From: Alphaproteobacteria bacterium
Lineage (GTDB): Bacteria > Pseudomonadota > Alphaproteobacteria > Micavibrionales > SZUA-601
NCBI GenBank assembly: GCA_028290805.1
Contig: JAQGJA010000161.1
Coordinates: 1 to 5,434, forward strand
Direction of reading: 5' to 3'
DNA: 5,434 bases
Positions 4,096 through 5,434 of the stretch are shown here, in pieces. The notes under the pieces were generated by a model. It searched no databases. It saw only the letters and a list, made by a program, of their open reading frames with translations, and was not told the origin of the DNA. Position numbers and translations under genes: made by a program. Numbering within the stretch: the stretch's first letter is position 1; every line of letters starts with the position of its first letter.

Positions 4096-5434
4096 TCAGG
4101 TGAACAATCCGGCAAAGAATGCCTTGATCTTGGCAAAGAGCACCATCAAACCGAAAGGCTGTTCCACCGGAGCCAGGACCGCCTGTTTTGCATCGTTAGT
4201 TCCTCCAGCCAGGAGTTTTTCCATGCGGTCCATGCGGGTTTTCAGATCGTCAATCTCGGCCTGCTGCGCGATATTTCTGGTCCGTTCATCCTCTATGATT
4301 TTTTGTTGCTCCTTGATCGCTTCGACCAGAAGAGGGGTCAACTGTTCATAGCTGACGCTGAGGTAATCCTGATGATCGCCGCGCTGGTTCTGGTAGACAA
4401 CTTGCGGCACGATTTTCTGAACATCCTGGGCAAGGAAACCGACATATTCGCGGCTGTCTTTTTTAAATCCGGGTTTCCAGTGATAGGATACCCCATTCAG
4501 GCCAAGAACTTTATTCAACGAACCCGAAAGCGGCGCGATATCCGTTTTCAGGCGCTTGTCAGAAAGCTGTGTCAAGGTGCCTTTCAATGTGAGGTTGCCG
4601 GTACTTAAATCCCCATAAAGGACGCTGCCGTTGGTACCATCGCCAATATTCAAATAATTGCTTGTGCCTGCAGTAGGCGCTGTACTGCCAGTGCCGATTA
4701 AAATATTATTGTTGCCTGTCGTAGAAGTGATCCCGGCACCAGAGCCGAGATAGACGTTACCGGACCCCGTTGTATTAAGACGTCCTGCGTTCATACCAAT
4801 TATCGTGTTGCTGGCCCCGGTTGTCGTGGACTGGCCTGCACTGGACCCCATTATAGAATTATAGGCACCGGTTGTAACTGCAACACCGGCGGCGTTTCCT
4901 ATAAACGTGTTTTCACTGGCATTAGTACCTGTTGCGTTCTGGCCTGCTGACCAGCCAATAAAGACGTTAAACTTCCCGGCTGCATTTTGTCCTGCTCCTT
5001 CGCCTATATACACGTTCATACGGCCGGTGCCCCCTCCGTCCATGGCTTTTCCGGCGGCTTTGCCGAGATAGACGTTTGAAGTACCGCGGTAACCGAGGAA
5101 AGGATCCGCTGCAGAATTAATTTCTATGATACGTCCATTTGTTGCAGTATCCGCATTCAGAGGAAGAGATGCGCCGCCACCGCTTGGAATAGCTGCAAAT
5201 GACAACAATCCATTCGCATCGGTGACAACCATCTTGGTTGTGCCGGAGGTGGTCGGTGCCGTGCCGCCGGAAGCAAGCGACGAAATGCTAAGATTCCCGC
5301 TATTGTTCAAGCGCATTTTTTCCGCACCGCCCATATACCAGACGTAACTGCTGCTGCTGCCGACTATGAAATCAAGCTGGCCGGCGGATACGCCAAGGCC
5401 GTAAACATCAGGACCGCTATCATTATACAGGCGA
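4096..5434 (-). CDS. Tail-fibre-like adhesin with self-cleaving S74 chaperone domain (5' partial)
   Basis: The frame is open to the right edge, so 445 C-terminal residues are visible and the start lies outside; the ATG at 5334 is internal. With residue 1 at 5433-5431: residues 1-50 contain a 'GQLDFIVG...GGAEKMRL' module common in tail-fibre and trimeric adhesin shafts. Residues 120-258 are eight NxxIGxxAG repeats. A linker (259-289) leads to the S74 intramolecular chaperone, beginning SDKRLKTDI with Ser291 and Lys296 in the catalytic spacing, then VGFLAQDVQKIVP (331-343) and a helix 'SYEQLTPLLVEAIKE'. A coiled coil (about 368-409) and a hydrophobic tail (427-444) end the protein. S74 domains assemble the fibre as a trimer and then cut themselves off before the Asp that follows the Ser. 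No phage genes accompany it here, so a bacterial surface fibre is as likely as a prophage remnant. A cyanophycinase-like gene follows 3 bp downstream. Confidence 0.88.
   Translation of the reverse strand, partial: RLYNDSGPDVYGLGVSAGQLDFIVGSSSSYVWYMGGAEKMRLNNSGNLSISSLASGGTAPTTSGTTKMVVTDANGLLSFAAIPSGGGASLPLNADTATNGRIIEINSAADPFLGYRGTSNVYLGKAAGKAMDGGGTGRMNVYIGEGAGQNAAGKFNVFIGWSAGQNATGTNASENTFIGNAAGVAVTTGAYNSIMGSSAGQSTTTGASNTIIGMNAGRLNTTGSGNVYLGSGAGITSTTGNNNILIGTGSTAPTAGTSNYLNIGDGTNGSVLYGDLSTGNLTLKGTLTQLSDKRLKTDIAPLSGSLNKVLGLNGVSYHWKPGFKKDSREYVGFLAQDVQKIVPQVVYQNQRGDHQDYLSVSYEQLTPLLVEAIKEQQKIIEDERTRNIAQQAEIDDLKTRMDRMEKLLAGGTNDAKQAVLAPVEQPFGLMVLFAKIKAFFAGLFT
4660..5076 (-). repeat. Eight tandem NxxIGxxAG repeats in the fibre gene
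   Basis: Consecutive units of 20, 16, 19, 17, 17, 17, 17 and 16 codons each begin with Asn and carry hydrophobic-(I/L/M)-G-x-x-A-G, usually followed by TTG. The last unit has lost the AG. The regular Asn/Gly turns and short hydrophobic strands suggest a trimeric beta-roll or beta-helix shaft, similar in style to YadA-type heads. The units differ clearly in DNA sequence, so this is an old, protein-level repeat rather than a recent tandem duplication. Confidence 0.8.

Noticed and set aside
4303..4608. A 101-codon plus-strand frame opposite the S74 domain
   Set aside because: It is antisense to a well-supported domain with catalytic motifs and has no recognisable features of its own.
4660..5076. 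A CRISPR-like or tandem DNA repeat array
   Set aside because: The repetition is at the protein level with varied unit lengths and diverged DNA; there are no conserved direct repeats with unique spacers.
5332..5334. ATG at 5334 as the start of the fibre gene
   Set aside because: The frame stays open to the window edge and the upstream residues (GLGVSAGQLDFIVG) continue the typical fibre module, so this Met is internal.

Overview
The window looks like chromosomal DNA from an alphaproteobacterium. Base composition is moderately GC-rich. It carries a type IV pilus/type II secretion-like cassette, and an intergenic palindrome of the kind common in alphaproteobacterial genomes, whose chance translation contains 'CHPEF...RVQHDN'. 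No ribosomal or other marker gene is present, so the order is not resolved. A Micavibrio-like or Rhodospirillales-type lineage is only a guess. No RNA gene, CRISPR array, insertion sequence or integrase is visible.

Region 1 (1-3190, plus strand) is five co-directional genes that look like the distal half of a type IVb-pilus/type II secretion-like operon. They are: (a) the C-terminal end of a polytopic GspF/PilR-type inner-membrane protein; (b) a 310-residue single-pass protein with a large N-terminal cytosolic part, whose layout resembles GspL; (c) a 198-residue single-pass protein with a short N-terminus and a periplasmic part, whose layout resembles GspM/PilO; (d) and (e) two tandem pilin-like proteins. 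These two share an almost identical N-terminal hydrophobic segment (GNALFLILIAVVL) but have unrelated lengths and C-terminal domains. The segment sits where a prepilin signal would sit but lacks the canonical Glu at +5. A strong hairpin with a T-run lies between the two pilin genes and could set their relative expression.

Region 2 (3191-3351) is the convergent junction. It holds no gene, only a 76-bp imperfect palindromic repeat (3225-3300).

Region 3 (3352-5434, minus strand) has two genes read leftwards, 3 bp apart and probably co-transcribed. The upstream one is the C-terminal 445 residues of a phage-tail-fibre-like adhesin. It has eight NxxIGxxAG repeats followed by a peptidase S74 intramolecular chaperone with an intact Ser-Lys dyad, a coiled coil and a hydrophobic C-terminal tail. 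The downstream one is a complete cyanophycinase-like S51 serine peptidase.

Taken together, the window joins a pilus/secretion assembly cassette to a self-cleaving trimeric fibre. Both are surface-attachment systems, but they are divergently evolved and separately transcribed, and nothing in the sequence proves that they cooperate. The least familiar parts are the paired atypical pilins with their GspL/GspM-like partners, and the tight pairing of an S74 fibre with a cyanophycinase-like peptidase.
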